DNA of 51,214 nucleotides, from assembly GCA_002381865.1 (NCBI GenBank), contig DFYO01000027.1, positions 1-51,214 on the forward strand. Reading direction: 5' to 3'. The translations under genes and the position numbers were made by a program. Below the pieces are notes generated by a model. The model saw only the letters and a list, made by a program, of their open reading frames with translations. It did not search any database and was not told where the DNA came from. Below are positions 32,615 through 41,665 of this stretch, in pieces; position 1 is the first letter of the stretch, and every line of letters begins with the position of its first letter. This stretch comes from Clostridiales bacterium UBA4080 (GTDB taxonomy: Bacteria; Bacillota; Clostridia; Lachnospirales; Vallitaleaceae).

Positions 32615-33730
32615 ATTGCTTAATAAATTTGAAGAATATTCGCTAATGAAGTCTTGGTCATTAAGCTGAGCAGGGCTATATTCTAAAAAATATTCTGATA
32701 ATGAATAAGCTTTTTTGAAAAGCTTCGAGCTTGAAAATAGTTCACTGGGTTTACCAAGAGGGATGAAGATCCCTCTCTTTTTAATATATGCAGTTTTTGG
32801 CTGCGCATTTTTTCTGAAGCTTTTCTGAACAAATTTACCTATGGATTTATGTACTGCCATATCCTCATGAGGAAGATAATAATAGTTTTGGTAATCTTCA
32901 AAAAAATAATACATTGTTTCAGCAATTAAGGGAGCAGAAATAATTATTCCTTTACTATTAATTGAAATACCAAAATAAGAAGTATTAATCGCTAAAGCTT
33001 CAGGAAGGGTAATTAAATTAAAAAGTGGATTGTTAATGATTATCTGGATTTCTAGATTGTTATTATAAGCTTTTGCAGTAATACTTTGAAAAGCTAATTT
33101 GTTTTTTTTTATCAAGTCAATTATTTTAATATAAGCATAGAATTGAGATAGCTCTAATAGCCCTAAAATATCCTCCATATTATGTAGGAATAAGAGCTGC
33201 ATTAGATCTTCAGAGCTGTTTTTCAAGTATTCTTTATAAATTGATATTAACTCTTTTCCACTATAGCTATCCTTTCGATTGATATTAAAACGAAACTCAA
33301 GAGATTTTTGCTTGAGATTATCTAAGGACAGGATTTTTTTATAAGGTCGGATGTCTTGAAATAAATCATGAAAATCATGATGCTTTTGAGTGAAACGTAT
33401 TTTATAAAAGGACATACGTTTTTTGATAAATGGAATATCAAAGGAATTTCCATTGTAGGTGAGTATTTTGTCAAAGCAATCTATGAAGCAGATAAGCTGA
33501 TAAAGCATTTGATACTCATCCTCAGGTTTTTCAGCAAACCATTGGATTAAACGAGGGTTTTCATCAACACATATAAAGCCAAGCATATATATTGAGGCGT
33601 AAGAGCTTAAACCTGTAGTTTCTATATCTAAAACTAAAAGCGTACCTTTGCTTTCTTCAAATAGTATTTTTTTTAAAGTCTGAGAAAATATGTAATCTTT
33701 TTCTGCAAGGGGTTTTTCGATAATTATCAT
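32582..33730 (-). CDS. YprB-like RNase H-fold 3'-5' exonuclease
   Basis: A 382-residue protein. The N-terminal half is a DEDD-type exonuclease of the RNase H superfamily: LLVLDIETTGL carries the D-E pair (near residue 34), ILTYNGNSFDIPFIKKR a later motif and NMEDILGL the last aspartate. The C-terminal 180 residues have no known domain. The homologues I know of, such as Bacillus YprB, are uncharacterised. ATG at 33730, with GAGG upstream in minus-strand sense. It reads toward cheR, with which its end overlaps by 33 bp; no terminator separates them. Confidence 0.75.
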   Translation of the reverse strand: MIIIEKPLAEKDYIFSQTLKKILFEESKGTLLVLDIETTGLSSYASIYMLGFICVDENPRLIQWFAEKPEDEYQMLYQLICFIDCFDKILTYNGNSFDIPFIKKRMSFYKIRFTQKHHDFHDLFQDIRPYKKILSLDNLKQKSLEFRFNINRKDSYSGKELISIYKEYLKNSSEDLMQLLFLHNMEDILGLLELSQFYAYIKIIDLIKKNKLAFQSITAKAYNNNLEIQIIINNPLFNLITLPEALAINTSYFGISINSKGIIISAPLIAETMYYFFEDYQNYYYLPHEDMAVHKSIGKFVQKSFRKNAQPKTAYIKKRGIFIPLGKPSELFSSSKLFKKAYSLSEYFLEYSPAQLNDQDFISEYSSNLLSNLDFSNLLVEK

Positions 33731-33795
33731 AATAACCTCAAATAAATATTATTGTATGATAGATATATTAACATAGGCAAATATTTCTGGCAAAC

Positions 33796-33822
33796 AAAAA
33801 ATCCCCTATACAATAGGGGATT
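33796..33822 (-). terminator. Terminator of rpmB
   Basis: A 9-bp stem (ATCCCCTAT at 33801-33809 with ATAGGGGAT at 33813-33821) with a 3-nt loop. The A-run at 33796-33800 is the U-tract on the minus strand, right after rpmB. Confidence 0.9.
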
Positions 33823-33828
33823 AATTAA

Positions 33829-34017
33829 TTATTGTGCACGTTGAACTTTCCCAGCTCTTAAACAGCTTGCGCATACTTTGATTTTCTTTGATTGTCCATC
33901 AACAATTGCTCTTACAGTTCTGATATTTGGTTTCCATTGCTTATTATTTCTGTTATGAGCATGACTCACTTGAATACCGAAGTGTACTCCCTTATCACAT
34001 ATTGAACACTTAGCCAA
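33829..34017 (-). CDS. rpmB: 50S ribosomal protein L28
   Basis: A 62-residue ribosomal large-subunit protein. The opening MAKCSICDKGVHFGIQVSHA and the CASC pair near residue 49 form the four-cysteine zinc-binding set (C+ type of L28). The basic middle contains RNNKQWKPNIRTV. It is transcribed away from asp23 (34343), the same rpmB-asp23 divergence seen in Bacillus. AAGGAGG is present before the start. Confidence 0.95.
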   Translation of the reverse strand: MAKCSICDKGVHFGIQVSHAHNRNNKQWKPNIRTVRAIVDGQSKKIKVCASCLRAGKVQRAQ

Positions 34018-34342
34018 AACGGCACCTCCTTAAACAACAATATTTGAAGATTGTATTTTAGTACTTTATACAATACAAAATTTATAATTCTTCACAACAA
34101 ATCAATTTTAACAAATAAAGTCTAAATATGCAAGTGAATTTTTGAGGTTTTATAAAAAAATACAAAAAGTGATTTTAAAAACTATTAAACAATGATATAA
34201 TAATAACTGAAATCTTATGTTTTTTGGTATTTAACAGATTCTGGATGCAATTAATTTTGCGTATTAAACCTAGATGACTTACTCAGAAATACTGTAACGA
34301 ACCTTAAGCTATAAGAATTATCGTAGAACAGGAGGCTTAAAT
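34018..34342 (+). promoter_or_regulatory. Divergent intergenic region rpmB/asp23
   Basis: No gene. On the plus strand an extended -10, TGATATAAT (TG 34193-34194, TATAAT 34196-34201), could drive asp23, leaving about 140 nt of leader before the AGGAGG site. I see no well-spaced -35. The minus-strand promoter of rpmB is expected within 34030-34100 but is not clear. No strong hairpin or riboswitch was recognised. Confidence 0.45.
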
Positions 34343-34699
34343 ATGGTTGGAAGAATTAATACTGAGCTGGGAGATATATTAATTGATAAAGAAGTAATTG
34401 CCAAGGTAGCTGGATTAGCTACAATAGAGTGTTATGGTATTGTTGGAATGGCGATGATTAATGTTACTAGCGGTATAGCCAAGCTATTAAAAAGAGAAAG
34501 CCTGACAAAGGGTATTGCAGTTACATTTGAGGAAAATAAGCTTTACATTGATTTGCATATTATTGTTGAGTATGGAATCAACATTACTGCTGTAACTGAC
34601 AATTTGATTTCCAATGTTTTATATGAAGTTGAGAAATTTTCAGGTCTAAAGGTTGGGAAGATAAATGTTTTTGTTGAGGGTGTAAGAGTAGATGAATAG
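34343..34699 (+). CDS. Asp23/Gls24 family protein (YloU-like)
   Basis: A 118-residue Asp23 domain protein. This family assembles at the cytoplasmic face of the membrane in Gram-positives and is linked to envelope stress. The pattern is I-x-V-IAKVAGLATIECYGIVGM at the start and VNVFVEGV-like ending (KINVFVEGVRVDE). It sits ahead of fakA, exactly as yloU precedes yloV in Bacillus. A paralogue, 39374-39745, occurs 5 kb downstream. AGGAGG precedes the ATG. Confidence 0.88.
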   Translation: MVGRINTELGDILIDKEVIAKVAGLATIECYGIVGMAMINVTSGIAKLLKRESLTKGIAVTFEENKLYIDLHIIVEYGINITAVTDNLISNVLYEVEKFSGLKVGKINVFVEGVRVDE

Positions 34700-34732
34700 C
34701 TTTATATATATAGTGGCTAAGGAGGCAAAATT

Positions 34733-36382
34733 GTGGCATTAGAATGTTTAGACTCAAAATTAGTAAAACAAATGTTTATTGCCGGAGCAAAATATTTAGA
34801 GTCCAAGAAAGCATATGTTGATGAACTCAATGTTTTTCCGGTTCCAGATGGAGATACAGGTACTAATATGTCCCTTACAATCATGGCAGCTGCCAGAGAG
34901 GTACAAAATGCAGACCAAGATAGCATGGCTCAGATTGCAAAAGCTATCTCAGGAGGCTCATTAAGAGGAGCTAGAGGTAATTCAGGAGTAATACTATCAC
35001 AGCTATTAAGAGGTTTTGCCAAAGAAATTGGAGAATATGAGAAATTAGACACCGTTATTCTAGCAAGTGCAATACAAAGAGGTGTAGAAACTGCATATAA
35101 AGCTGTTATGAAGCCTAAAGAGGGCACAATTCTGACGGTGGCAAGAGCGATGGCGGAGAAGGCGGCAGAAATTGCCGAGGAATCTGATGACATTGTTTTT
35201 CTTTTAGCAGAGACCCTTGATTATGCAATTGAAGTTTTGGACAAGACGCCTGATATGCTTCCTGTTTTAAAGGAAGCTGGAGTGGTGGACGCTGGAGGCC
35301 AAGGACTTGTTTATGTACTTCATGGTGCATATATTGCCTTACAAAATGGCGGAGAGATTCCACAGGAACTGATTGGACAAATAGAAATTGAAGCTATTTC
35401 TAAAACAGTAAAAAAAGAAATATCTACTGATGATATTAAATTTGGATATTGCACTGAATTTATAATTGATTTAGAAAATACCAGAGTTAAAAATAGTGAA
35501 AAGGAAGCCCTTAAATTAAGAGACTATCTGGAAACAATTGGGGACTCGATTGTTTCGGTGGCAGATGAAGAAGTAATTAAAATTCATGTTCACACTAATG
35601 ATCCAGGACTAGCATTACAAAAAGCTTTAATGGTAGGCTCGCTTACTAATATTAAAATAGACAATATGAGAGAGCAACATTCGGAAATTATCGGTGCAGA
35701 GCAAACTAAAACAATAGAGAAAAAAGATGTTGGGTTTATTGCTATTTCAATTGGAGAAGGCTTAAGCGAAATTTTCAACAGTCTTGGCGTAGATTATATA
35801 GTTGAAGGTGGACAAACAATGAATCCAAGTACTGAAGATATTTTGCTTGCTGCAGATAAGGTTAATGCAGATAATGTATTCATCTTTCCTAACAATAAGA
35901 ACATTATTCTGGCAGCAATGCAGGCAAAGGATTTAGTTGAAGGTAAAACACTTCATGTGATTCCAACCAAATCAATACCACAAGGAATTGCAACATTGAT
36001 TAATTATAATCAAGAGTTATCTGTTGAAGAAAATACTGAAGCAATGAATAACTGCTTGACAGATATTTCTTCAGGTCAGGTTACTTATGCAGTAAGAGAT
36101 ACAAGTATTAATGATAAGGCAATTTCCCAGGGAGACTATTTGGGAATAGGCAATGATGAGATTTTAGCAGTTGAAAAGGATGTAGAAATTTGCGTAAGAG
36201 AATTGCTTAAACAGCTGATTACAGAAGATTCAGGATTGGTTACAATCTATTATGGACAAGATATTGATGAAGACAAAGCGAAATTACTTGCTGAGTATAT
36301 TGAGCAGGAATATGAGGATTGTGAAGTAGAGGTACATTATGGCGGGCAACCATTATATTACTATTTATTATCCGTTGAATAG
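34733..36382 (+). CDS. fakA: Fatty acid kinase catalytic subunit (DhaL-DegV-like)
   Basis: A 549-residue YloV-type protein. The N-terminal DhaL/DAK2 kinase domain (about 1-200) has VPDGDTGTNM near residue 40, which binds the nucleotide and metals, and SGGSLRGARGNSGVILSQ. A linker and a C-terminal domain follow. FakA phosphorylates fatty acids bound to a FakB (DegV) partner, which is not encoded here. It begins with GTG at 34733 and AAGGAGG at the right spacing. asp23 precedes it by 33 nt. The gene then ends 261 bp before recG. Confidence 0.88.
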   Translation: MALECLDSKLVKQMFIAGAKYLESKKAYVDELNVFPVPDGDTGTNMSLTIMAAAREVQNADQDSMAQIAKAISGGSLRGARGNSGVILSQLLRGFAKEIGEYEKLDTVILASAIQRGVETAYKAVMKPKEGTILTVARAMAEKAAEIAEESDDIVFLLAETLDYAIEVLDKTPDMLPVLKEAGVVDAGGQGLVYVLHGAYIALQNGGEIPQELIGQIEIEAISKTVKKEISTDDIKFGYCTEFIIDLENTRVKNSEKEALKLRDYLETIGDSIVSVADEEVIKIHVHTNDPGLALQKALMVGSLTNIKIDNMREQHSEIIGAEQTKTIEKKDVGFIAISIGEGLSEIFNSLGVDYIVEGGQTMNPSTEDILLAADKVNADNVFIFPNNKNIILAAMQAKDLVEGKTLHVIPTKSIPQGIATLINYNQELSVEENTEAMNNCLTDISSGQVTYAVRDTSINDKAISQGDYLGIGNDEILAVEKDVEICVRELLKQLITEDSGLVTIYYGQDIDEDKAKLLAEYIEQEYEDCEVEVHYGGQPLYYYLLSVE

Positions 36383-36643
36383 AATTAAGAAGCCTTGATT
36401 TATTAACTGACTTTTATCTAAATATTTTGGAATAATATACAACCTAAAGCTTTTTCAAACAGAAAGATTTTTCAATATGTAAGCTAGTGCAAGAATATAC
36501 TTTAATTGATAAAAACAATATTGTTACTTTAAAAAAATAATAGGAGCTGTGTGATTACATGGCTCCATTTGTTTTATATAGGAAATGCTGAAGCTATTAC
36601 TTTGATTAATTGATTTGTATAATAAAAATGATGGGGTATAAAT
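36383..36643 (+). other. Intergenic region between fakA and recG
   Basis: No gene fits here. The clearest element is a GGAGC/GCTCC hairpin (36543-36547 with 36562-36566) followed by ATTTGTTTT, a probable terminator of fakA. A TATAAT at 36618-36623 without a good -35 may start recG. In Bacillus the serine-dehydratase gene sits between these two; it is absent. Confidence 0.5.
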
Positions 36644-38662
36644 ATGCTGGATGACATTATTTCCAATATACAAGGGATTGGCGATAAAACGCTAAAGCTG
36701 TTGAAAAAACTGAATATTATTTTATATAAAGATTTGATTCATTATTATCCTAGAAGCTATGAGGGTAAAAATGAATTTATTAATATTGAAGATATTTTTG
36801 AAGAGGGAGATTATATAATTGAAGGAGCTATATCTGAAAATCCAATAAATATTAGAAAAAGAAATCTTATTTTGACAAAAACAAAAGTAAAAGATAGCAC
36901 AGGGATAATACTAGTTACTTGGTTTAATCAGGCTTATTTGGCAAAATCTATGTTAGCGGGAGAGCATATTATTTTAAAAGGAAAGGTTACGATTAGAGGA
37001 AGAATTAAACAGATGGTATCTCCAAAAATCCTTAAAGAAAATGATATAGAAATAAACAGCGCACAAGAGCTTTTTCCAATATACCCATTAATAAAAGGAA
37101 TAACTAATAAGCAGTTTAGAAATTGGATTAATATTGCATTAGCTGCTGTAAAAGAGGAAAGTGATGACTTTTTACCAAAGGATATTTTGAATGAATATAA
37201 TTTGTTGGATTATTATACTGCGTTAAGACAAGTCCATAATCCGATTAACCAAAAGGTCTTAGAGGATGCAAGAAATAGATTGATTTTTAATGAATTTTTA
37301 TTATTTCAGCTAAAAATGCTACAGCTAAAAAATATTAATGACAAAGATATAAATGATTTTTACTGTGATAAAACTATATTAGCAGATGAATTTGTCAGTC
37401 AGCTGCCATTTAACCTGACGAATGCACAAAAAAATGTGTGGAAGCATATAAAAGCTGATTTAAAAGGAAAGAAAACAATGAATCGTCTAATTCAGGGAGA
37501 TGTAGGATCGGGGAAAACAGTGATTGCCCTGTTGACACTGCTTGCAGTTGTAGACAAGGGTTATCAAGGAGCTTTGATGGCACCGACAGAGGTACTTGCA
37601 AAGCAGCACTATGAAAGTATAAATGATATGTTAAATACAACTTCGCTTAGCCTAGGATTGCTTGTAGGCTCTATGACAAAAAAAGAGAAGGAAAATGTTA
37701 AAAGAAAGCTATTAAAGGGTGAAATACAAATATTGATTGGTACTCATGCTGTTATACAAGAAGATGTAGAATTTGACAAGCTAGCTGTTGTTGTAACGGA
37801 TGAACAGCATAGATTTGGTGTTAAGCAAAGAGAAGCATTGGTTAACAAGGGCAAAATTCCCCATGTATTGGTAATGAGTGCTACACCAATTCCAAGAACC
37901 CTTGCACTTATTATATACGGAGATATGGATGTTTCGATTATTGATGAATTGCCACCGGGAAGACAGCTGATTAAGACTTATAGCGTGAATTCAAGCTACA
38001 GAGATAGGATATTTACTTTTATTCAAAAGGAAGTCTGCGAAGGCAGACAGGCATATATTGTTTGTCCTGCAATAGAAGAAAATGAAGAATTAGAAATGGA
38101 AGCAGTGCTCGAATATACAGAAAAAGCAAAAAAATGTTTTAGTCAGAATATTCGTATTGCATCTTTACATGGTAAAATGAAGCCAAAAGATAAAAATTAT
38201 GTTATGGAGCAATTTGCCGAGGGGCAAATTGATATATTGATTTCAACCACAGTTATTGAAGTTGGAATTAATGTACCTAATTCTACGATAATGGTTATAG
38301 AAAATGCTGAAAGATTTGGATTAGCAGGCCTTCATCAGCTTAGAGGAAGAGTTGGAAGAGGAAAACATCAATCCTACTGTGTATTGGTTACAGATACAAA
38401 GAATTCTCAAACTAAAAAGAGAATAAAAGTGTTTGAGCAGTCAAATGACGGGTTTTTTATTGCAGAGGAAGATTTGAAGCTGCGAGGTCCTGGCGACCCG
38501 CTGGGAATTAAGCAACATGGTCTTCCGGAATTTAAAATCGGCAATGTTATAGACAATATAGATATTTTAAAACAGACAAATCAGCTGGCAAAGAGTATTC
38601 TGGAAAGTGATATTGATATTAATACAGATAAGTATAAAGAATTGATTAGAATTACCATGTAA
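36644..38662 (+). CDS. recG: ATP-dependent DNA helicase RecG
   Basis: RecG remodels stalled replication forks and branched DNA. The 672-residue protein has the N-terminal OB-fold wedge domain (about 1-180) followed by a superfamily-2 helicase core: Walker A GDVGSGKTVIA near 286, the DEQHRFGVKQ box near 385, SATPIPRTLAL, ISTTVIEVGINVPN and the terminal QLRGRVGRGKHQS. It is typical of Firmicute RecG in length. The following thermonuclease gene is 67 bp away. Confidence 0.95.
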   Translation: MLDDIISNIQGIGDKTLKLLKKLNIILYKDLIHYYPRSYEGKNEFINIEDIFEEGDYIIEGAISENPINIRKRNLILTKTKVKDSTGIILVTWFNQAYLAKSMLAGEHIILKGKVTIRGRIKQMVSPKILKENDIEINSAQELFPIYPLIKGITNKQFRNWINIALAAVKEESDDFLPKDILNEYNLLDYYTALRQVHNPINQKVLEDARNRLIFNEFLLFQLKMLQLKNINDKDINDFYCDKTILADEFVSQLPFNLTNAQKNVWKHIKADLKGKKTMNRLIQGDVGSGKTVIALLTLLAVVDKGYQGALMAPTEVLAKQHYESINDMLNTTSLSLGLLVGSMTKKEKENVKRKLLKGEIQILIGTHAVIQEDVEFDKLAVVVTDEQHRFGVKQREALVNKGKIPHVLVMSATPIPRTLALIIYGDMDVSIIDELPPGRQLIKTYSVNSSYRDRIFTFIQKEVCEGRQAYIVCPAIEENEELEMEAVLEYTEKAKKCFSQNIRIASLHGKMKPKDKNYVMEQFAEGQIDILISTTVIEVGINVPNSTIMVIENAERFGLAGLHQLRGRVGRGKHQSYCVLVTDTKNSQTKKRIKVFEQSNDGFFIAEEDLKLRGPGDPLGIKQHGLPEFKIGNVIDNIDILKQTNQLAKSILESDIDINTDKYKELIRITM

Positions 38663-38729
38663 ATAAACATGCAAAAAATATATGATAGGATTTTGAAAAT
38701 AAAGAAATAAAGACTGGAGAAGTAATATT

Positions 38730-39239
38730 ATGAATCAAAACAAAAAAAACAGCTTGCGATATTTGATATATATAGCAGCAGCATTTGCAGCTTTTTTCTT
38801 TAAAGGAAATGACATTATTATGAATATAAAGAATTCAGAGGATGCAGATAAGGAGGCTTTTTCTGTAGAAAGAGTAATTGATGGGGACACCTTTGTGCTT
38901 GAAAATGGTCAAAAGGTCAGGCTAATAGGCATTGATGCACCGGAGCTTGAAAAGCAAGGAGAAGAGGGTGAATATTATGCAAATGAAGCAAGAGATTTTT
39001 TGAATAAATTAATTAGCAAAAAGAGGGTGTATCTTATAAAGGATACATCAGAGACAGATAAATATAAAAGGCTTCTTCGTTATGTGTATTTAGAAGATGG
39101 AAGCTTTATAAATGAAATATTAGTGCTTGAAGGTTATGCGCAGGCAAAAGAATATAAGCCAGATGTCAAACATTTTCAACAATTAAAAACAGCAGAGCAA
39201 AAAGCAAAAAAAAGTAATGAGGGAATTTGGGGAAATTGA
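38730..39239 (+). CDS. Thermonuclease-family nuclease, membrane-anchored
   Basis: A 169-residue SNase-fold protein. An N-terminal helix (about 12-25, after a Lys-rich head) is probably a signal anchor, so the nuclease domain (about 45-165) would face outside. Its catalytic residues are visible: Arg and Glu in RLIGIDAPELE, then Arg in DKYKRLLRYVYL. Members cut DNA and RNA with Ca2+. I see no lipobox. A ribosome site CTGGAG precedes the ATG. It follows recG and may be cotranscribed. Confidence 0.85.
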   Translation: MNQNKKNSLRYLIYIAAAFAAFFFKGNDIIMNIKNSEDADKEAFSVERVIDGDTFVLENGQKVRLIGIDAPELEKQGEEGEYYANEARDFLNKLISKKRVYLIKDTSETDKYKRLLRYVYLEDGSFINEILVLEGYAQAKEYKPDVKHFQQLKTAEQKAKKSNEGIWGN

Positions 39240-39282
39240 TGAGTATTAAAAAAACACATCATTAAATCCTATTATATAAACA

Positions 39283-39311
39283 TTGTTCTATAAAAATTCT
39301 TATGATATAAT
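39283..39311 (+). promoter_or_regulatory. Promoter for the asp23-nusB operon
   Basis: -35 TTGTTC (39283-39288), a 17-nt spacer and an extended -10 TGATATAAT with TATAAT at 39306-39311, 63 bp before asp23. Good match to the vegetative consensus. Confidence 0.75.
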
Positions 39312-39373
39312 GATTTATATAGTTTGAGAATCATAGGTATTAATTAGATATTAATTTAGTCTGGAGGAAAAAG

Positions 39374-39745
39374 ATGGATAGAGAAACAGTTAAAATACAT
39401 GAAAAAGACGAAATAGGTGAAGTTCAAATTGCAAATGAGGTAGTTGCAATAATTGCAGGATTAGCAGCAACTGAGGTTGAAGGCATAGTAGGTATGGTAG
39501 GCGGTCTTAAAGGTGATATCGTTGAACTTCTTGGTAAGAAAAATCTTGCAAAAGGTGTAAATGTTGAAGTTGGAGATGAGAATATTTCCTTGGAATTGTC
39601 TGTTATTGTTGCTTTTGGCGCTAATATTCCGACTGTCAGCAAGGCAGTTCAAGAAAAGGTTAAATCAGCAGTTGAAACGATGACAGGCTTAATCGTAGAA
39701 GAGGTTAATGTTCATATTTCTGGAGTTGATGTACCAAACAAATAA
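39374..39745 (+). CDS. Asp23/Gls24 family protein (YqhY-like)
   Basis: A second Asp23 paralogue of 123 residues, more negatively charged at its start (ETVKIHEKDEIGEVQIA) than 34343-34699. The core is VVAIIAGLAATEVEGIVGMVG and the end VNVHISGVDVPNK. It precedes nusB exactly as yqhY does in Bacillus, where yqhY has been linked to lipid synthesis (acetyl-CoA carboxylase). The strong hairpin 39757-39786 sits between it and nusB. Confidence 0.88.
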   Translation: MDRETVKIHEKDEIGEVQIANEVVAIIAGLAATEVEGIVGMVGGLKGDIVELLGKKNLAKGVNVEVGDENISLELSVIVAFGANIPTVSKAVQEKVKSAVETMTGLIVEEVNVHISGVDVPNK

Positions 39746-39756
39746 GCTTAAATACA

Positions 39757-39786
39757 AATACCCTTAAATCTATGTTTAAGGGTATT
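39757..39786 (+). terminator. Strong hairpin between asp23 and nusB
   Basis: A perfect 12-bp stem (AATACCCTTAAA with TTTAAGGGTATT) and a 6-nt loop. There is no real T-run after it, so it may be an attenuator or RNA-stability element, not a full terminator. Confidence 0.6.
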
Positions 39787-39842
39787 AATATGCCCAAATT
39801 TGTATTATAATAATGATTAATGAAATGTAGGAGGATTTGCTT

Positions 39843-40241
39843 GTGAACAGAAGAGTTCAAAGAGAACATATTTTTAAGCTTATATTTTCGTATGAGTTTG
39901 ATTTGAAAGAGGAATTTCCGGAAAAAATTGAATTATATTTTTATGAAGATGAAGATGAAAGTGAAGCTGCAATTGATGAGGTCAGAAAAAAAGCCCTTGA
40001 CATTGCTGAAAAAATGGAACAGATTGATCAGATAATCAATGAAAAAATAAAGGATTGGACAACTGAGAGGCTTGGAAAGGTAGAAATAGCTATAATTAGA
40101 CTTGCAGTATATGAGATTGTGTTTGATGATGATATTCCTGAATCAGTTGCAATCAACGAGGCTGTAGAGCTTGCTAAAAGATATGGCGGAGAAAATACAT
40201 CAGGTTTTATTAATGGGGTACTTGCTAATATTATAAAATAG
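39843..40241 (+). CDS. nusB: Transcription antitermination factor NusB
   Basis: Forms a complex with NusE (S10) on boxA of ribosomal RNA transcripts. It has 132 residues with the N-terminal RREHIFKLIFSYEFD-like segment and the conserved VAINEAVELAKRYGGENTSGFINGVL at the end. I choose GTG at 39843 (MNRRVQ), spaced 7 nt from TAGGAGGA. The in-frame TTG at 39837 is closer than ideal. The gene is ten nucleotides from xseA. Confidence 0.92.
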   Translation: MNRRVQREHIFKLIFSYEFDLKEEFPEKIELYFYEDEDESEAAIDEVRKKALDIAEKMEQIDQIINEKIKDWTTERLGKVEIAIIRLAVYEIVFDDDIPESVAINEAVELAKRYGGENTSGFINGVLANIIK

Positions 40242-40250
40242 AGGAAAGCT

Positions 40251-41471
40251 ATGAGTGAAAAATATTTAACAGTTACTCAAGTGAATTCATATATTAAAAA
40301 CCTTATGGCATCAGATTTTATTTTGAAAAATGTCTGGGTTATGGGAGAGGTATCCAATTGTAAGCTGCATAGCTCGGGTCATGTGTATTTTACACTTAAG
40401 GACAATGGTGCCTCTATTTCTTGCGTTCAATTTAAGGGCTATAGAAATCCGCAGGACAAAACGTTAGGCGATGGAATGAAAATAATTGCTAATGGTAGTG
40501 TTTCGGTATATGAAAAAACTGGCCAATATCAGCTTTATATTCGAGAGTATCAGGAAAGCGGTGTTGGACAGCTATACCAAGAATTCGAATTTCTCAAAAA
40601 AGAATTACAAGAAAAAGGCTGGTTTCTTGAGGAAAATAAAAAACCACTACCTTTTTATCCTAAAAAGGTAGGAATTGTAACCTCTGCTACAGGAGCAGCA
40701 ATTCAAGATATTTTAAATATTTCAAACAGAAGAAATCCCTATATCCAGCTTGTACTATATCCGTCTTTGGTTCAGGGAGAAGAAGCTAAATATTCAATAG
40801 CCAAGGCAATAGGCTATCTTGACAAAATTGAAGATATTGAAGTAATAATTATTGGCAGAGGCGGAGGTTCAATTGAGGATTTATGGCCATTTAATGAGAA
40901 AATAGTTGCAGAGGCAATATATATGGCTACAACACCGATTATATCAGCGGTAGGACATGAAACGGATTTTACTATTTCAGACTTTGTTTCGGACCTAAGA
41001 GCCCCAACACCATCAGCTGCAGCAGAGCTTGCGATTCCTTCAATTGAGGAGATGCTATCATTGCTAGAATCATTAAAAAGCAAGCTTGATAGCAGGCAAA
41101 GCAATAAGCTAGAATATTACAAACGGATTATTGAGCTTTATTCGGCTAAGTTCGAGAGATATCATCCTAAAAATAGCATAAATCAAACCTATCTATATTT
41201 AAATGATTTACAGGATATAATGGAAAAAACCATTAGCGATAAAATCAAAGCACTAAAAAATAAAATAATTTTACTTGAGGAAAAGCTGAAAAGAGTTTCT
41301 CCAATGCATAAATTAAAAGATGGCTATGCTTATATTTCCGATGAAAATGACAAGCAAATTAAATCTATTAGCTCATTAGAAAATCATAAAACAATCAATG
41401 TTTTATTTTATGATGGGCAGGCAAAGGTTAAGGTTACTCAGATTATAGAAGGGAGTAAGTACAATGGGTAA
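40251..41471 (+). CDS. xseA: Exodeoxyribonuclease VII large subunit
   Basis: Single-strand DNA exonuclease subunit. The OB-fold domain is near 1-100 (LTVTQVNSYIKN and GEVSNCKLHSSGHVYFTLKD). The catalytic domain follows, with GRGGGSIEDLWPFN (around 204) and ISAVGHETDFTI. The rest is the long helical arm. It overlaps xseB by 8 bp. folD, which sits between nusB and xseA in Bacillus, is not in this segment. Confidence 0.94.
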   Translation: MSEKYLTVTQVNSYIKNLMASDFILKNVWVMGEVSNCKLHSSGHVYFTLKDNGASISCVQFKGYRNPQDKTLGDGMKIIANGSVSVYEKTGQYQLYIREYQESGVGQLYQEFEFLKKELQEKGWFLEENKKPLPFYPKKVGIVTSATGAAIQDILNISNRRNPYIQLVLYPSLVQGEEAKYSIAKAIGYLDKIEDIEVIIIGRGGGSIEDLWPFNEKIVAEAIYMATTPIISAVGHETDFTISDFVSDLRAPTPSAAAELAIPSIEEMLSLLESLKSKLDSRQSNKLEYYKRIIELYSAKFERYHPKNSINQTYLYLNDLQDIMEKTISDKIKALKNKIILLEEKLKRVSPMHKLKDGYAYISDENDKQIKSISSLENHKTINVLFYDGQAKVKVTQIIEGSKYNG

Positions 41472-41661
41472 AGAACAAAAATTAGAAGACAGCATCAAGG
41501 AAATAGAACAAATTGTAGAAAAAATTGAAAATGGAGATATTTCACTTGAAGAATCAATTAACCTTTATAAAGAAGGGGTTAAGATTTTAGAGGGTTGCAG
41601 TAAAAAGCTAGATAAAATAGAAAAAGAATTGATTGTTATTAAAGATTCTGACTTGGAGTAA
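41464..41661 (+). CDS. xseB: Exodeoxyribonuclease VII small subunit
   Basis: 65 residues, helical, with the family pattern LEDSIKEIEQIVEKIENGDI-like and SLEESINLYKEGVKIL. It binds the large subunit. It overlaps xseA (ATGGGTAA) and is followed by ispA after only 4 nt, so xseA-xseB-ispA are clearly coupled. Confidence 0.9.
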   Translation: MGKEQKLEDSIKEIEQIVEKIENGDISLEESINLYKEGVKILEGCSKKLDKIEKELIVIKDSDLE

Positions 41662-41665
41662 TACT

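Noticed and set aside
32740..32790. Hairpin GAGGGATGAAGATCCCTC followed by a T-run on the plus strand (around 32758-32782)
   Set aside because: It lies inside the coding sequence of the minus-strand nuclease gene, where the frame is intact. It is probably chance, or at most a weak cheR terminator.
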